Origin: Pseudomonadota bacterium
GTDB taxonomy: Bacteria; Pseudomonadota; Alphaproteobacteria; Rhizobiales; Xanthobacteraceae
Direction of reading: 5' to 3'
Assembly (NCBI GenBank): GCA_021779635.1
Contig: JAJYAH010000030.1
Location: 1 to 20,611 of the forward strand
Length of the DNA stretch: 20,611 nucleotides
Shown piece after piece: positions 7,476 to 15,148 of this stretch (position 1 is the stretch's first letter; every line of letters begins with the position of its first letter). The position numbers and the translations under genes were made by a program. Under the pieces are notes generated by a model, which was not told the DNA's origin, did no database searches, and saw only the letters and a list, made by a program, of their open reading frames with translations.

Positions 7476-8687
7476 GTGCGCGGGCCGTCGCCGTCGCGCG
7501 AGAGCTCGCGTGGCCTCGATTGGTTCATCTTTTTTCTTGCCGACGTCCAGACCGGATTCGGACCCTTCATCGCGGTCTATCTGACAACGCAAAAATGGAC
7601 GCAGGTCGCGATCGGTTTCGTGCTGTCGATCGGCGGTCTGGTCGCGCTGGTCGGCCAGATGCCAGGCGGCGCCATTGTCGACGCCGCGCGCTCCGAACGG
7701 CTGGTGGCCGGCCTTGCCGTGGCGACGATCGGCGTCAGCGCGCTTGGATATGCCGTATGGCCGATCTTTCCGATAGTGGTGGCGGCCGCGACGCTGCACG
7801 CCGCCGCCAGTTGTGTACTCGGTCCGGCGATTGCCGCGATCAGCCTGGGTTTGGTCGGGCCGCGGGCGATCGGCGAGCGGTTCGGGCGCAACGCCCGCTT
7901 TGCGTCGCTCGGAAACGGCGTTGCCGCCGCGGTGATGGGCACCTGCGGATATCTCTTGTCCAGCCGCTCGGTATTCCTTGTTACTTTCCTGCTGGCCATT
8001 CCGACCCTGCTCGCGCTGGCGCGCATCCGCGAGCGCGAAATTGATGCGGCCCAGGCGCATGGCGCGGTGGCGCGCGAGGTGCCCGATGCCAGTGCGACGA
8101 GCGTTCTGAACCTGATGCGCCATCGTCCTCTCCTGATCTTCGCCGGCAGCGTGCTGCTGCTGCAACTCGCCAATGCGGCGATGCTTCCGCTAATGGCGGG
8201 CGTCGTGACCACCCGCTCAAGCCGGTGGGCGCCGGTGCTGATCGCCGCGTGCATTGTGGTGCCGCAGGCCATCGTCGCGCTGACGTCGCCCTCGGTCGGA
8301 CGCAAGGCGCAACAATGGGGCCGTCGGCCGCTGCTGCTGCTGGGCTTTGCCGCGCTGGCGATCCGCGGCTTGCTGTTCGCCACCGTGAGCGATCCGTATC
8401 TGTTGGTCGCGGTGCAGGTGTTCGATGGCATCACCGCCGCGATATTCAGTGTCATGGTTCCGTTGATTGTCGCCGATGTCGCCTTCGGAAGCGGCCATTT
8501 CAATCTCGCGCAGGGCATCGTCGGCACCGCGGTGGGAATCGGGGCGTCGCTCAGCACCGTGCTGGCCGGCTACGTCGCCGATCATTTTGGAAGCACGGTT
8601 GCGTTCACGGGGCTCGCGGCGGTTGCGGCCACGGGCCTGGCCATGATCTGGTTTGTGATGCCGGAAACGCGGCGTGGCCCGGATTGA
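7476..8687 (+). CDS. MFS transporter
   Basis: Predicted 403-aa inner-membrane permease with about 12 hydrophobic spans, beginning at LDWFIFFLADVQTGFGPF. Glycine-rich MFS helices are visible, such as IGFVLSIGGLVALVGQMPGG and the conserved GERFGRNARFASLGNG segment between the N-terminal helices. The GTG at 7476 has GGAG six bases upstream. The frame stays open further 5' across the PRC gene's end, so a longer N-terminus without an ordinary start codon cannot be ruled out. MFS proteins exchange small solutes or drugs using ion gradients; the substrate cannot be read from this sequence. It follows the PRC-barrel gene and converges on glgA with a 34-base gap and no obvious terminator hairpin. Confidence 0.88.
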   Translation: MRGPSPSRESSRGLDWFIFFLADVQTGFGPFIAVYLTTQKWTQVAIGFVLSIGGLVALVGQMPGGAIVDAARSERLVAGLAVATIGVSALGYAVWPIFPIVVAAATLHAAASCVLGPAIAAISLGLVGPRAIGERFGRNARFASLGNGVAAAVMGTCGYLLSSRSVFLVTFLLAIPTLLALARIREREIDAAQAHGAVAREVPDASATSVLNLMRHRPLLIFAGSVLLLQLANAAMLPLMAGVVTTRSSRWAPVLIAACIVVPQAIVALTSPSVGRKAQQWGRRPLLLLGFAALAIRGLLFATVSDPYLLVAVQVFDGITAAIFSVMVPLIVADVAFGSGHFNLAQGIVGTAVGIGASLSTVLAGYVADHFGSTVAFTGLAAVAATGLAMIWFVMPETRRGPD

Positions 8688-8721
8688 GCAGGCAAGGGGA
8701 GAAACAAACCTTCTGTTGGCA

Positions 8722-10137
8722 CTATGGCGACACCGCCTTTCGATAGAGGGCGCTGTAGCAGGCTGCGGAAATGCTCCAGCTAAACGATCGCGACATCGCA
8801 TTGCGACGCATGGAATCGAGGCGATCCTTCGCCACGAAGGTCGTAAACGCGCGCCGGATACCGCCGAGGAACGACTCGGTCGACGGCTTGGTGAACAGGA
8901 ATCCGGTTTCGCCGTCGGTGATGGTTTCCGCGAGCCCGCCGGTCTGATGGCCGATCGGCAGCGAGCCGAACTTCTGCGCGTACATCTGGCTCAGGCCGCA
9001 CGGCTCGAAACGCGACGGCATCAACGTAAAATCGCTGCCGGCAAAAACCCGCCGCGCCTGGCCGTCATTGAAACCGATGGCGACCCCGATCGCATCAGGC
9101 CGGCGGCGATGCGCATCGACCAGGGCCTGCTCGATTTCCGGCTCGCCGCTGCCGATCGCGACAATCTGGCCGCCTGCCTCGATGATTTCGTCCGCGGCGG
9201 AGAGGACGAGGTCGACGCCTTTCTGATGAACGAGACGGGCCACCAGACCGAAAATCGGACCGCGGGACAGCGCCAGGCCAAATTGCTGGCGGACGTAATC
9301 GGCGTTGGCGCGCTTGCCCTCCCAGTCTCCCGCGCCAAACGGCTGCGCCAGCTGGGCGCAAACCCTTGGATCCCAGCTTTCGTCGATGCCGTTCAATATT
9401 CCGGTCAGTTGTTCGGCGTCGGAACGGCGGCGAAGCAGCCCCTCAAGCCCGCAACCGAGCTCCTCCGTGGTGATCTCCCTGGCGTAGGTCTCGCTGACGG
9501 TGGTCAGATGGGAGGCGTAGACGATGCCGCCCTTGAGGAACGAAAGCTTGTCGTAGAATTCGAGGCCTTCGATATGAAAGGAATGCTCGGGAGCGCCGAT
9601 CCGGCGCAGCGATTCCTTTGGAAACAGGCCCTGATAGGCCAGGTTGTGGATGGTCAGGATGGAGGGAATCCTGACGGCGTTCCAGGCGAGGTAGGCCGGC
9701 ACAAGGGCTGCCTGCCAGTCGTTGGCGTGAACCAGATCCGCCGCCCAATTCTGGTCGAGAGCGCCTGCCGCGAGCTGGGCTGCGGCCGAGGCAAATCGGC
9801 CGAAACGCACGTCGTTGTCGGGCCAGTCGCGGCCCGTGGCGTCGCCATAGGGATTGCCGGGGCGGTCGTAAAGTTGCGGACAGAGCAGGATGTAGACCGG
9901 CAGGCCATCCCTGGTCGATGCCAGCCCGAGCGAGCAGGCGGGCATTTCCGCCAGCGCGGCGCACCGGCCGACAATCTGGATGTGGGTGAATTGCTCGACG
10001 ACGTCCCGGTATCCGGGCAACAAAATCCTGACATCGCTCCACTGCCGCAACGCCCGGGGGAGGGCCGCTGAGACGGCCGCGAGGCCGCCCACCCGGACAA
10101 AGTCGTCCATCTCCGTGGTAACGAAAAGTACTTTCAA
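8722..10137 (-). CDS. glgA: Glycogen synthase (ADP-glucose type)
   Basis: Predicted 471-aa cytoplasmic GT5 enzyme that elongates alpha-1,4-glucan from ADP-glucose. The starch-synthase catalytic domain opens MKVLFVTTEM with RVGGLAAVSAALPRAL (Arg16-Val-Gly-Gly, where E. coli has Lys-Thr-Gly-Gly). HANDWQAAL and TIHNLAYQG (162-170) follow. The C-terminal GT-B domain has NGID (249-252), RLVHQKG (301-307), SRFEPCGLSQMYA (375-387) and the TGGLAET turn. Length is normal for GlgA. The start is TTG at 10137, supported by GAGGG about 7 bases upstream. It faces the plus-strand carbohydrate genes rather than sharing their operon, and no glgB, glgC, glgP or glgX gene is visible here. Arg for Lys in the first motif is conservative. 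Confidence 0.93.
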   Translation of the reverse strand: MKVLFVTTEMDDFVRVGGLAAVSAALPRALRQWSDVRILLPGYRDVVEQFTHIQIVGRCAALAEMPACSLGLASTRDGLPVYILLCPQLYDRPGNPYGDATGRDWPDNDVRFGRFASAAAQLAAGALDQNWAADLVHANDWQAALVPAYLAWNAVRIPSILTIHNLAYQGLFPKESLRRIGAPEHSFHIEGLEFYDKLSFLKGGIVYASHLTTVSETYAREITTEELGCGLEGLLRRRSDAEQLTGILNGIDESWDPRVCAQLAQPFGAGDWEGKRANADYVRQQFGLALSRGPIFGLVARLVHQKGVDLVLSAADEIIEAGGQIVAIGSGEPEIEQALVDAHRRRPDAIGVAIGFNDGQARRVFAGSDFTLMPSRFEPCGLSQMYAQKFGSLPIGHQTGGLAETITDGETGFLFTKPSTESFLGGIRRAFTTFVAKDRLDSMRRNAMSRSFSWSISAACYSALYRKAVSP

Positions 10138-10330
10138 GAAATGCCCTCGTACCAGCCTTAATTGAAACTATGCAAGAATGGGTCCAATTCGCTGCACTGC
10201 GAAGAAAATGTCGAATCCGGTCAGCGCGCCGATGGCCTGGCGGGTCCCATGTCGATAACCGCTTCCCAGGCATGGCGGCGGCACTTAGGGTCTCCGCGCC
10301 CAACCGATACATGAGTTCAGGAGCCCTGGA

Positions 10331-11536
10331 ATGACAGAACGGCGAAATGCCGCGAACAATTCGACCAAGAGTTTTCAAGGCCTTCGTGTCCTTGATTTTT
10401 CGACCACCATTGCCGGTCCTCATTGCACCCGGATGCTGGCCGACATGGGCGCCGAGGTCGTCAAGATCGAGCCTGCCGACGGGGAGACGATGCGAAACCG
10501 TCCGCCGCTCCGGAATAATTTCAGCTCGGTTTTCGGCCAGCTCAATGTCGGCAAGAAGAGCCTCGTCCTTGATCTGAAATCGCCGCAGGCCGTTGAGGTG
10601 ATCCGCCGGCTGGTCACGAGCGCGGATATCCTGGTCGAAAACTTTCGCCCCGGGGTGATGCGGAGGCTGAAACTGGACTACGGCTCGCTGGCGCAGCTCA
10701 ATCCGGGACTGATCTATTGTTCGATCTCCGGATACGGCCAGACCGGGCCGTCCGCGGAGCTTGCAGCCTACGCCCCTGTGATCCATGCCGCCTCCGGTTA
10801 CGACATGGCCCATTTGTCGTACCAGCCGGGGCGCTCGCGCCCGGACTACTGCGGAATTTATCATGCCGATGTGATCACCGGCGTCTACGCCTTTGGCGCG
10901 ATCTCGGCGGCGCTGTACCAGCGGAGCAGCAGTCAACAAGGTCAGCACATCGACGTCTCGATGCTGGAATCGATGCTCAGCCTGACGCTGAATGAAGTGC
11001 AGTCGTCGCAATTCGCCGTGACCTTGCCGAGCCGCCCGATGTTCGGTCCGGTCGAGACCGCGGATGGATATGTGATGGTGGCGATCGCCAGCGAAAAGAC
11101 GTTCCAGAGCCTGGTGACGGCGGCCGGTCATCCGGAATGGATCGGCGATCCGCGCTTTGCGAAATACGCCGACCGGCGCCATCACTGGAAGGAACTGATG
11201 GACGGCATCGAAGCCTGGTCGCGCACATTGACCACCGAGCAATGCCTCGCAGCGCTTAATCAGGGCGGCGTTCCTTCCTCTGCCTATCGCACCGTCGCTC
11301 AGGCCTTGTCCGATCCTCAGCTTGCTCATCGGGGCGCGCTGGCAGAGGTGGAAGACGACGCCGGCACGTTCAAGGTCATGAATTTGCCGTTCCGCATGTC
11401 GCAGTCCGAGGTCGCTGCGGGAAGACGTGCGGCAACCCTGGGCGAACACACGGTTGCGTTTCTCAGGGAGACCGGACACTCCGAAGATGAAATCGCCGGC
11501 TTTACCGGGAAATTGCAGACGGCGGAGCGGCGTTGA
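10331..11536 (+). CDS. CaiB/BaiF family CoA-transferase (class III)
   Basis: Predicted 401-aa cytoplasmic enzyme that would move CoA between carboxylic acids through an aspartyl-CoA anhydride. Family marks are LDFSTTIAGPHCTRMLADMGAEVVKIEP at the N-terminus (shown here in part: GPHCTRMLADMGAEVVKIEP), ENFRPGVMRRL (103-113), SISGYGQTGP (131-140) and YHADVITG, whose Asp180 matches the catalytic Asp of formyl-CoA transferase. Length is close to the family's usual 400-430 aa. GGAG lies 8 bases before the ATG. It diverges from glgA across 193 bases and is followed on the same strand by an alcohol dehydrogenase and a decarboxylating-type dehydrogenase, suggesting an organic-acid route. The acid substrate is unknown. 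Confidence 0.9.
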   Translation: MTERRNAANNSTKSFQGLRVLDFSTTIAGPHCTRMLADMGAEVVKIEPADGETMRNRPPLRNNFSSVFGQLNVGKKSLVLDLKSPQAVEVIRRLVTSADILVENFRPGVMRRLKLDYGSLAQLNPGLIYCSISGYGQTGPSAELAAYAPVIHAASGYDMAHLSYQPGRSRPDYCGIYHADVITGVYAFGAISAALYQRSSSQQGQHIDVSMLESMLSLTLNEVQSSQFAVTLPSRPMFGPVETADGYVMVAIASEKTFQSLVTAAGHPEWIGDPRFAKYADRRHHWKELMDGIEAWSRTLTTEQCLAALNQGGVPSSAYRTVAQALSDPQLAHRGALAEVEDDAGTFKVMNLPFRMSQSEVAAGRRAATLGEHTVAFLRETGHSEDEIAGFTGKLQTAERR

Positions 11537-11541
11537 CGGCA

Positions 11542-11574
11542 CGGCCGGAATACCCGGTCGGAAATTCCGGGCCG
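11542..11574 (+). terminator. GC-rich hairpin after the CoA-transferase gene
   Basis: CGGCCGGAAT (11542-11551) can pair with ATTCCGGGCCG (11564-11574) with one bulged G. It begins 6 bases after the CoA-transferase stop. No T-tract follows, so it may be a weak or factor-assisted terminator, or may only stabilise the mRNA end. Confidence 0.3.
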
Positions 11575-11719
11575 CCCCGGTCTCGACGGCGCAGGGAAAT
11601 GCGTGGCAATGTCGGGCCGAGAGCAAAAGCCGCGACAGCCTTTTTCCGGCGGAACGATGCTGTCGACCAATAAACTGCGCGCACTCATTCGCAAGAGCCG
11701 CGCCAATGGGAGAGAAACG

Positions 11720-12784
11720 ATGAAGAGTTTCCAGGTCACCGACTTCAATGCACCCCTGACGGAAGTAAATGTGCCGACGCCGCAGCCGACGGGAACGCAG
11801 GTCCTGATCAAGGTCAAGGCAGCCGGTGTTTGCCACAGCGACCTGCACATCTGGGAAGGCGGTTACGATCTCGGCCACGGACGCAAGCCGCTCTCGCTGA
11901 AGGATCGTGGCGTGTCGCTGCCGCGAACCATGGGGCATGAGACCGTCGGCGAAGTGGTGGCGTTCGGGCCGGATGCCAAGTCTGCCAGCGGTGGTCTCAA
12001 GATCGGCGACGTCGCGCTGGTCTATCCCTGGCTGGGCTGCGGCAAATGCGAGACGTGTCTGGCCGGCGACGAGAACATGTGTCTGAAACCCAATTCGGTC
12101 GGCGTCTATTGCGACGGCGGATATGCCGATTACCTGACGGTGCCGCATCCGCGCTATCTCCTGGATCTGAAGGGGCTCGATCCGGTGACCGCGGCGCCCT
12201 ATGCGTGTTCCGGCGTCACCACCTACAGCGCGTTGAAGAAGGTCGAGGCTCATTTCAACACTCCGATCGTGATCTTCGGAGCGGGCGGCCTCGGGCTGAT
12301 GGCGCTGTCGCTCTTGAAGGCGATGGGCGGCAAGGGCGCCATCGTCGTCGATATCGACGCGCGCAAGCGCGAAGCCGCCGAGCAAGCCGGCGCGCTCGCC
12401 ACCGTCGACGGCAAGGCGCCCGACGCGCTGGAGCAACTGGCCCAAAAGGCCGGCGGCCCGATCCGCGCGGTGATCGATCTGGTCGGCAACGCCGCGACCA
12501 CGCAACTCGGTTTCGACTGCCTGACCAAGGGCGGCAAGCTGGTGATCGTCGGCCTGTTCGGCGGTGGTGCGCCATGGGCGCTGCCGCTGATTCCGATCAA
12601 GGCCATTACGATCCAGGGCAGCTATGTCGGCAATCTCCGGGAGACGCAGGAACTGCTCGATCTGGTCCGCGCCAAGAAGATCCGGCCGATCCCGGTGACA
12701 CCGATGCCGCTCGCCAGGGCCAACGACGCGCTGGTCGATCTGCAGAAGGGCAGGCTGGTCGGACGCGCGGTGCTGACGCCGTAG
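11720..12784 (+). CDS. Zinc-dependent alcohol dehydrogenase (MDR family)
   Basis: Predicted 354-aa cytoplasmic medium-chain dehydrogenase. The frame is open from 11603, but the ATG at 11720 has GGGAG about 7 bases upstream and starts exactly where family members do. The catalytic zinc site is Cys38 in GVCHSD plus MGHE (His73, Glu74). The four structural-zinc cysteines are present (107, 110, 113, 121). The Rossmann motif FGAGGLGL (186-193) is followed by VVDID; the acidic residues favour NAD over NADP. It would oxidise an alcohol or reduce an aldehyde. An unusual-looking insertion, DLGHGRKPLSLKDRGVSLP, lies between the first zinc ligand and the GHE motif. It is 183 bases after the CoA-transferase and before a repeat. 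Substrate unknown. Confidence 0.9.
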   Translation: MKSFQVTDFNAPLTEVNVPTPQPTGTQVLIKVKAAGVCHSDLHIWEGGYDLGHGRKPLSLKDRGVSLPRTMGHETVGEVVAFGPDAKSASGGLKIGDVALVYPWLGCGKCETCLAGDENMCLKPNSVGVYCDGGYADYLTVPHPRYLLDLKGLDPVTAAPYACSGVTTYSALKKVEAHFNTPIVIFGAGGLGLMALSLLKAMGGKGAIVVDIDARKREAAEQAGALATVDGKAPDALEQLAQKAGGPIRAVIDLVGNAATTQLGFDCLTKGGKLVIVGLFGGGAPWALPLIPIKAITIQGSYVGNLRETQELLDLVRAKKIRPIPVTPMPLARANDALVDLQKGRLVGRAVLTP

Positions 12785-12789
12785 ATGCT

Positions 12790-12910
12790 CGTCATTGCAA
12801 GAAGCGGAGCGACGAAGCAATCCATTCTTTCTTTCTGCGGCGAGACGGATTGCTTTGCGGAGCCTGTCATCGGGCGGCGCTTTGCGCCGACCCGTTGGCT
12901 CGCAATAACG
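12790..12910. repeat. Dispersed composite palindromic repeat
   Basis: The element starts CGTCATTGC and ends GCAATAACG. Its left part (GCAATCC ... GGATTGC) matches the type of repeat at 14073-14158. Its right part, around GGCGGCGCTTTGCGCCG, is a reverse copy of the repeat at 1238-1289. It starts 6 bases after the alcohol dehydrogenase stop and fills most of the gap to the next gene. Translated, it gives the familiar spurious peptide KRSDEAIHSFF. Confidence 0.85.
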
Positions 12911-12953
12911 AACGAATTCATCGCTGCTCTTTTCGACTTCCATAGGAATCCCC

Positions 12954-14033
12954 ATGTCTGCAAATGATGCGCTCCATATCGCCGTGCTCGGCGGCGACGG
13001 TATCGGTCCCGAGGTGATGGCTCCGGCGCTCGAGGTCCTGCGCAAGATCGAGGCGACCTCGGACCTGAAGTTTCGCTTCACCGACGCGCCGGCCGGCGCC
13101 AACAATTATCTCGCGACCGGAAAATCGATGCCGGAAAGCACGGTGCGGCTCTGCGACGAAGCGGACGCGATCCTGCTCGGCGCCTGCGGCCTGCCTTCGG
13201 TGCGCTACCCTGACAACACCGAGATCATGCCGCAGGTGGAACTGCGCTTTCATTTCGATCTCTATGCCGGCGTACGCCCGGCGCGGCTGGTCCCGGGTGT
13301 GCCGAGCCCGATCGTCGGCGCCGATCAGCACGGCATCGATCTCATCGTCATCAGGGAATCCACCGAAGGCCTGTTTGCGTCGATGGGCAAGGGCGTCGTC
13401 ACCGATACCGAAGCACGCGAGACGCTGGTGATCACGCGAAGGACCTCCGAGCGGCTGTTCGAATTCTCGTTTCGCCTGGCGGAGCGCCGCAGGGCGCGTG
13501 GCAGGCCGGGCCGGCTGACCTGCGTCGACAAGGCGAACGTGTTCAAGGCGTTTGCGTTCTTCCGCGAGATGTTCGACGAGGCGGCCAAGCGTCATCCTGA
13601 CGTCAAGGCCGACCGGCTTTATGTCGATGCCTGTTCGGCGCTTCTGGTGAAGCGTCCCTGGGATTTCGACGTGATGGTGATGGAGAACATGTTCGGCGAT
13701 ATTCTTTCCGACATGACGGCCGGGCTGATCGGCGGCATGGGCATGGCGCCGTCGGCCGATATCGGCGACCGTCATGCGGTATTCCAGCCGTGTCACGGCA
13801 CTGCGCCCGACATCATGGGGCAGGGCAAGGCCAATCCGACCGGGATGATTCTCTCGGCCGCGATGATGCTGGACTGGCTGGCCGACAAGCACGGAATCGA
13901 AGCCGCCACTGAGGCCGGCGAGCGCATCGAGCGCGCCGTCGACAAGGTCTATGCCGACGGCATCAAGCCGATGGAATTCGGTGGCAGCAATGGCACGGCG
14001 GATATTGCGAAGGCGGTATTGGCGGCGCTGTAG
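12954..14033 (+). CDS. Isocitrate/isopropylmalate dehydrogenase family protein
   Basis: Predicted 359-aa cytoplasmic beta-decarboxylating dehydrogenase. It opens with IAVLGGDGIGPEVM. Substrate and metal residues fit the family: Arg98 in VELRFHFD, Arg108, Arg134 in RESTEGLF, Lys193 in VDKANVFK, and Asp225, Asp249 and Asp253 in YVDACSALL and FGDILSDM. The cofactor segment is CHGTAPDIMGQGKANP (280-295). The tyrosine usual in the RE-x-T motif of isopropylmalate dehydrogenase is Phe141 here, so a tartrate/malate-like or other 2-hydroxyacid substrate is as likely as isopropylmalate. AGGA lies about 7 bases before the ATG. No leuC or leuD is nearby, arguing against the leucine-pathway leuB. Its neighbours, an alcohol dehydrogenase and a CoA-transferase, suggest catabolism. 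Confidence 0.88.
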   Translation: MSANDALHIAVLGGDGIGPEVMAPALEVLRKIEATSDLKFRFTDAPAGANNYLATGKSMPESTVRLCDEADAILLGACGLPSVRYPDNTEIMPQVELRFHFDLYAGVRPARLVPGVPSPIVGADQHGIDLIVIRESTEGLFASMGKGVVTDTEARETLVITRRTSERLFEFSFRLAERRRARGRPGRLTCVDKANVFKAFAFFREMFDEAAKRHPDVKADRLYVDACSALLVKRPWDFDVMVMENMFGDILSDMTAGLIGGMGMAPSADIGDRHAVFQPCHGTAPDIMGQGKANPTGMILSAAMMLDWLADKHGIEAATEAGERIERAVDKVYADGIKPMEFGGSNGTADIAKAVLAAL

Positions 14034-14072
14034 GTGAAGGTGCACCGTGGCGGATGATGATGGAAAGTAAGC

Positions 14073-14158
14073 CGTCATTGCGAGCGGAGCGAGGCAATTC
14101 ATAAGGCGACAAGGAAGCAAGAGTGGATTGCTTCGTCGCTTCGCTCCTCGCAATGACG
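14073..14158. repeat. Dispersed palindromic repeat (CGTCATTGCGAG type)
   Basis: The outer arms are CGTCATTGCGAG at 14073-14084 and its complement CTCGCAATGACG at 14147-14158. Inside are GCAATTC and GGATTGCTTC segments like those of the repeat at 12790-12910. It lies 40 bases past the stop of the dehydrogenase gene, a usual place for such elements. This type is common in intergenic DNA of Bradyrhizobium-like genomes as I remember it. Confidence 0.85.
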
Positions 14159-14226
14159 TCGCTTCAATTGCTGACACAGCTCCGCGATCTCGCCGCGCAT
14201 TTCGCGCGAGTTTTGCTCTGACGTCC

Positions 14227-14681
14227 CGCCCTCTGCAATCAGAGGGCGCGGTGCTACCCCAAGAGGGGAGCAGGGAATGCCGGGCGCTCGACGCGCCCGC
14301 AGCCTCGCGTGGTGAAAAAACACGCGAGTTAGTCACCACGGTCACGCCGGGTCGCCCGGCATTCCCCGCGCAATGGTTTTAACGGTTTCCTTCGAGCTCT
14401 CCCCGGTGACCGGGCTTGTTTGCCACCGTCGCCCCCAAGAAGCTTGCTTCTCGAGAACTTGACGCCAGCGTCGGGGCGTCAGGACCACACGACTTCGCCG
14501 TCCGCTAGGTAACGCTCTCGTCAGCAGCGCAACCCGCGTCCATCGCATCCCGCCCCGCGTTCGTGACGATCGCGAGCCGCCCCTCTGTGTGGGACGAGAC
14601 GCCGAGAGATATGCAGGTGATTTGGGTCGGAAGGGAACGGGAATATTTTTGCGAAGGGGGGCTCGACAGCCCCCCAAATCA
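14227..14681. repeat. Large multi-hairpin dispersed element, non-coding
   Basis: A chain of perfect inverted repeats: CGCCCTCT/AGAGGGCG (14227-14248); 14-base arms GGGAATGCCGGGCG (14273-14286) and CGCCCGGCATTCCC (14353-14366); nested CTCGCGTG/CACGCGAG (14304-14328), which competes with CGTGGTG/CACCACG (14308-14340); CCCGGT/ACCGGG (14402-14414); AGAAGC/GCTTCT near 14440; TGACGCC/GGCGTCA near 14460-14481; and outer GATTTGGG/CCCAAATC (14620-14681) holding GGGGGGCT/AGCCCCCC (14657-14676). No ORF explains it. I recall closely similar sequence recurring between genes in Bradyrhizobium relatives, but could not verify that. It could be a structured RNA or a non-autonomous mobile element. Confidence 0.65.
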
Positions 14682-14693
14682 GTCGTGCGTAGG

Positions 14694-14723
14694 GCGGGCG
14701 AGTAGCAGCAGCGCAACCCGCCG
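14694..14723. repeat. Short GGCGGG/CCCGCC inverted repeat
   Basis: GGCGGG (14694-14699) and CCCGCC (14718-14723) flank GCAGCAGCGCAA. A similar AGCAGCGCAACCCGC string occurs near 14523, inside the larger element. It is probably another module of the same repeat-rich region. Confidence 0.5.
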
Positions 14724-14905
14724 CCGATGTTTTCCGCTCGGATTTGGCGGGATGACAGCTTTGATTACTCGACGCGAGTTATTGCGATGCTCGTTACACC
14801 CGAACAACGAGGTTGCCGTTGAATTTCGCCGAACGCCCGCGCCATCGCAAGGCCTGGATCGAAACAAGGCTTGCATCGAAAGGGGAGGCTTCGCCATTCG
14901 CGACC

Positions 14906-15148
14906 TTACTTCGAAGCGTTTGCGATCTTGTGCTCCAAGTGGCCCGTCTCATAATCGCGGCGGAGCTGACTCAGTGACGTCTCGTTGAGTTGAAGGAGAA
15001 TCTCGCTCAGTTTCTCGGTTTCAGGATAGCCGGCGGCGAAATTCTGTCCGTAAATTTTACGCAACGTGCGGATGAGAGTATTTCCGTGCTTGTGGCTGAT
15101 TTCGCCATCGTGGTTGCGGTGGCGATTGTCGAGACCTGCCTTGCTCAT
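14906..15148 (-). CDS. Small hypothetical protein, 80 aa
   Basis: Predicted 80-aa soluble, charged protein rich in His, Lys, Arg and Glu, with no signal peptide or membrane span. It opens MSKAGLDNRHRNHDGEISHK. The middle, NTLIRTLRKIYGQNFAAGY, and the C-terminal half, KLSEILLQLNETSLSQLRRD, look helical and could form a small helical bundle. AGGAG lies about 7 bases before the ATG at 15148, the best Shine-Dalgarno in this area, so I regard it as real despite its size. It diverges from an exported 120-aa gene. I do not recognise a named domain; small proteins of this pattern are common in Bradyrhizobium-like genomes by memory. Function unknown. Confidence 0.7.
   Translation of the reverse strand: MSKAGLDNRHRNHDGEISHKHGNTLIRTLRKIYGQNFAAGYPETEKLSEILLQLNETSLSQLRRDYETGHLEHKIANASK

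Larger units (their letters stand above)
14034..14905. other. Gene-free stretch filled by dispersed repeats
   Basis: About 870 bases with no credible gene. It contains the palindrome at 14073-14158, the multi-hairpin element at 14227-14681 and a short repeat at 14694-14723. Open frames crossing it have no ribosome binding site and read through hairpins. From 14724 to 14905 I see nothing beyond the downstream end of the minus-strand 80-aa gene. Confidence 0.7.

Noticed and set aside
11603..11719. An N-terminal extension of the alcohol dehydrogenase
   Set aside because: The extension is not like the family, and the ATG at 11720 has a good ribosome binding site at the expected N-terminus.
9443..13105. 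A 1220-codon open frame on the minus strand
   Set aside because: It lies opposite the CoA-transferase, alcohol dehydrogenase and dehydrogenase genes, has low-complexity Arg/Asp/Gly-rich composition, reads through a dispersed repeat, and runs into glgA out of frame. It is an artefact of high GC.
14073..14723. A CRISPR array or integron in the repeat-rich region
   Set aside because: The repeats are palindromes of different types without regular spacing, spacers, cas genes or an integrase.
14563..14988. A 141-codon plus-strand frame in the repeat region
   Set aside because: It reads through the GGGGGGCT/AGCCCCCC hairpin and overlaps the end of the 80-aa gene; no ribosome binding site.
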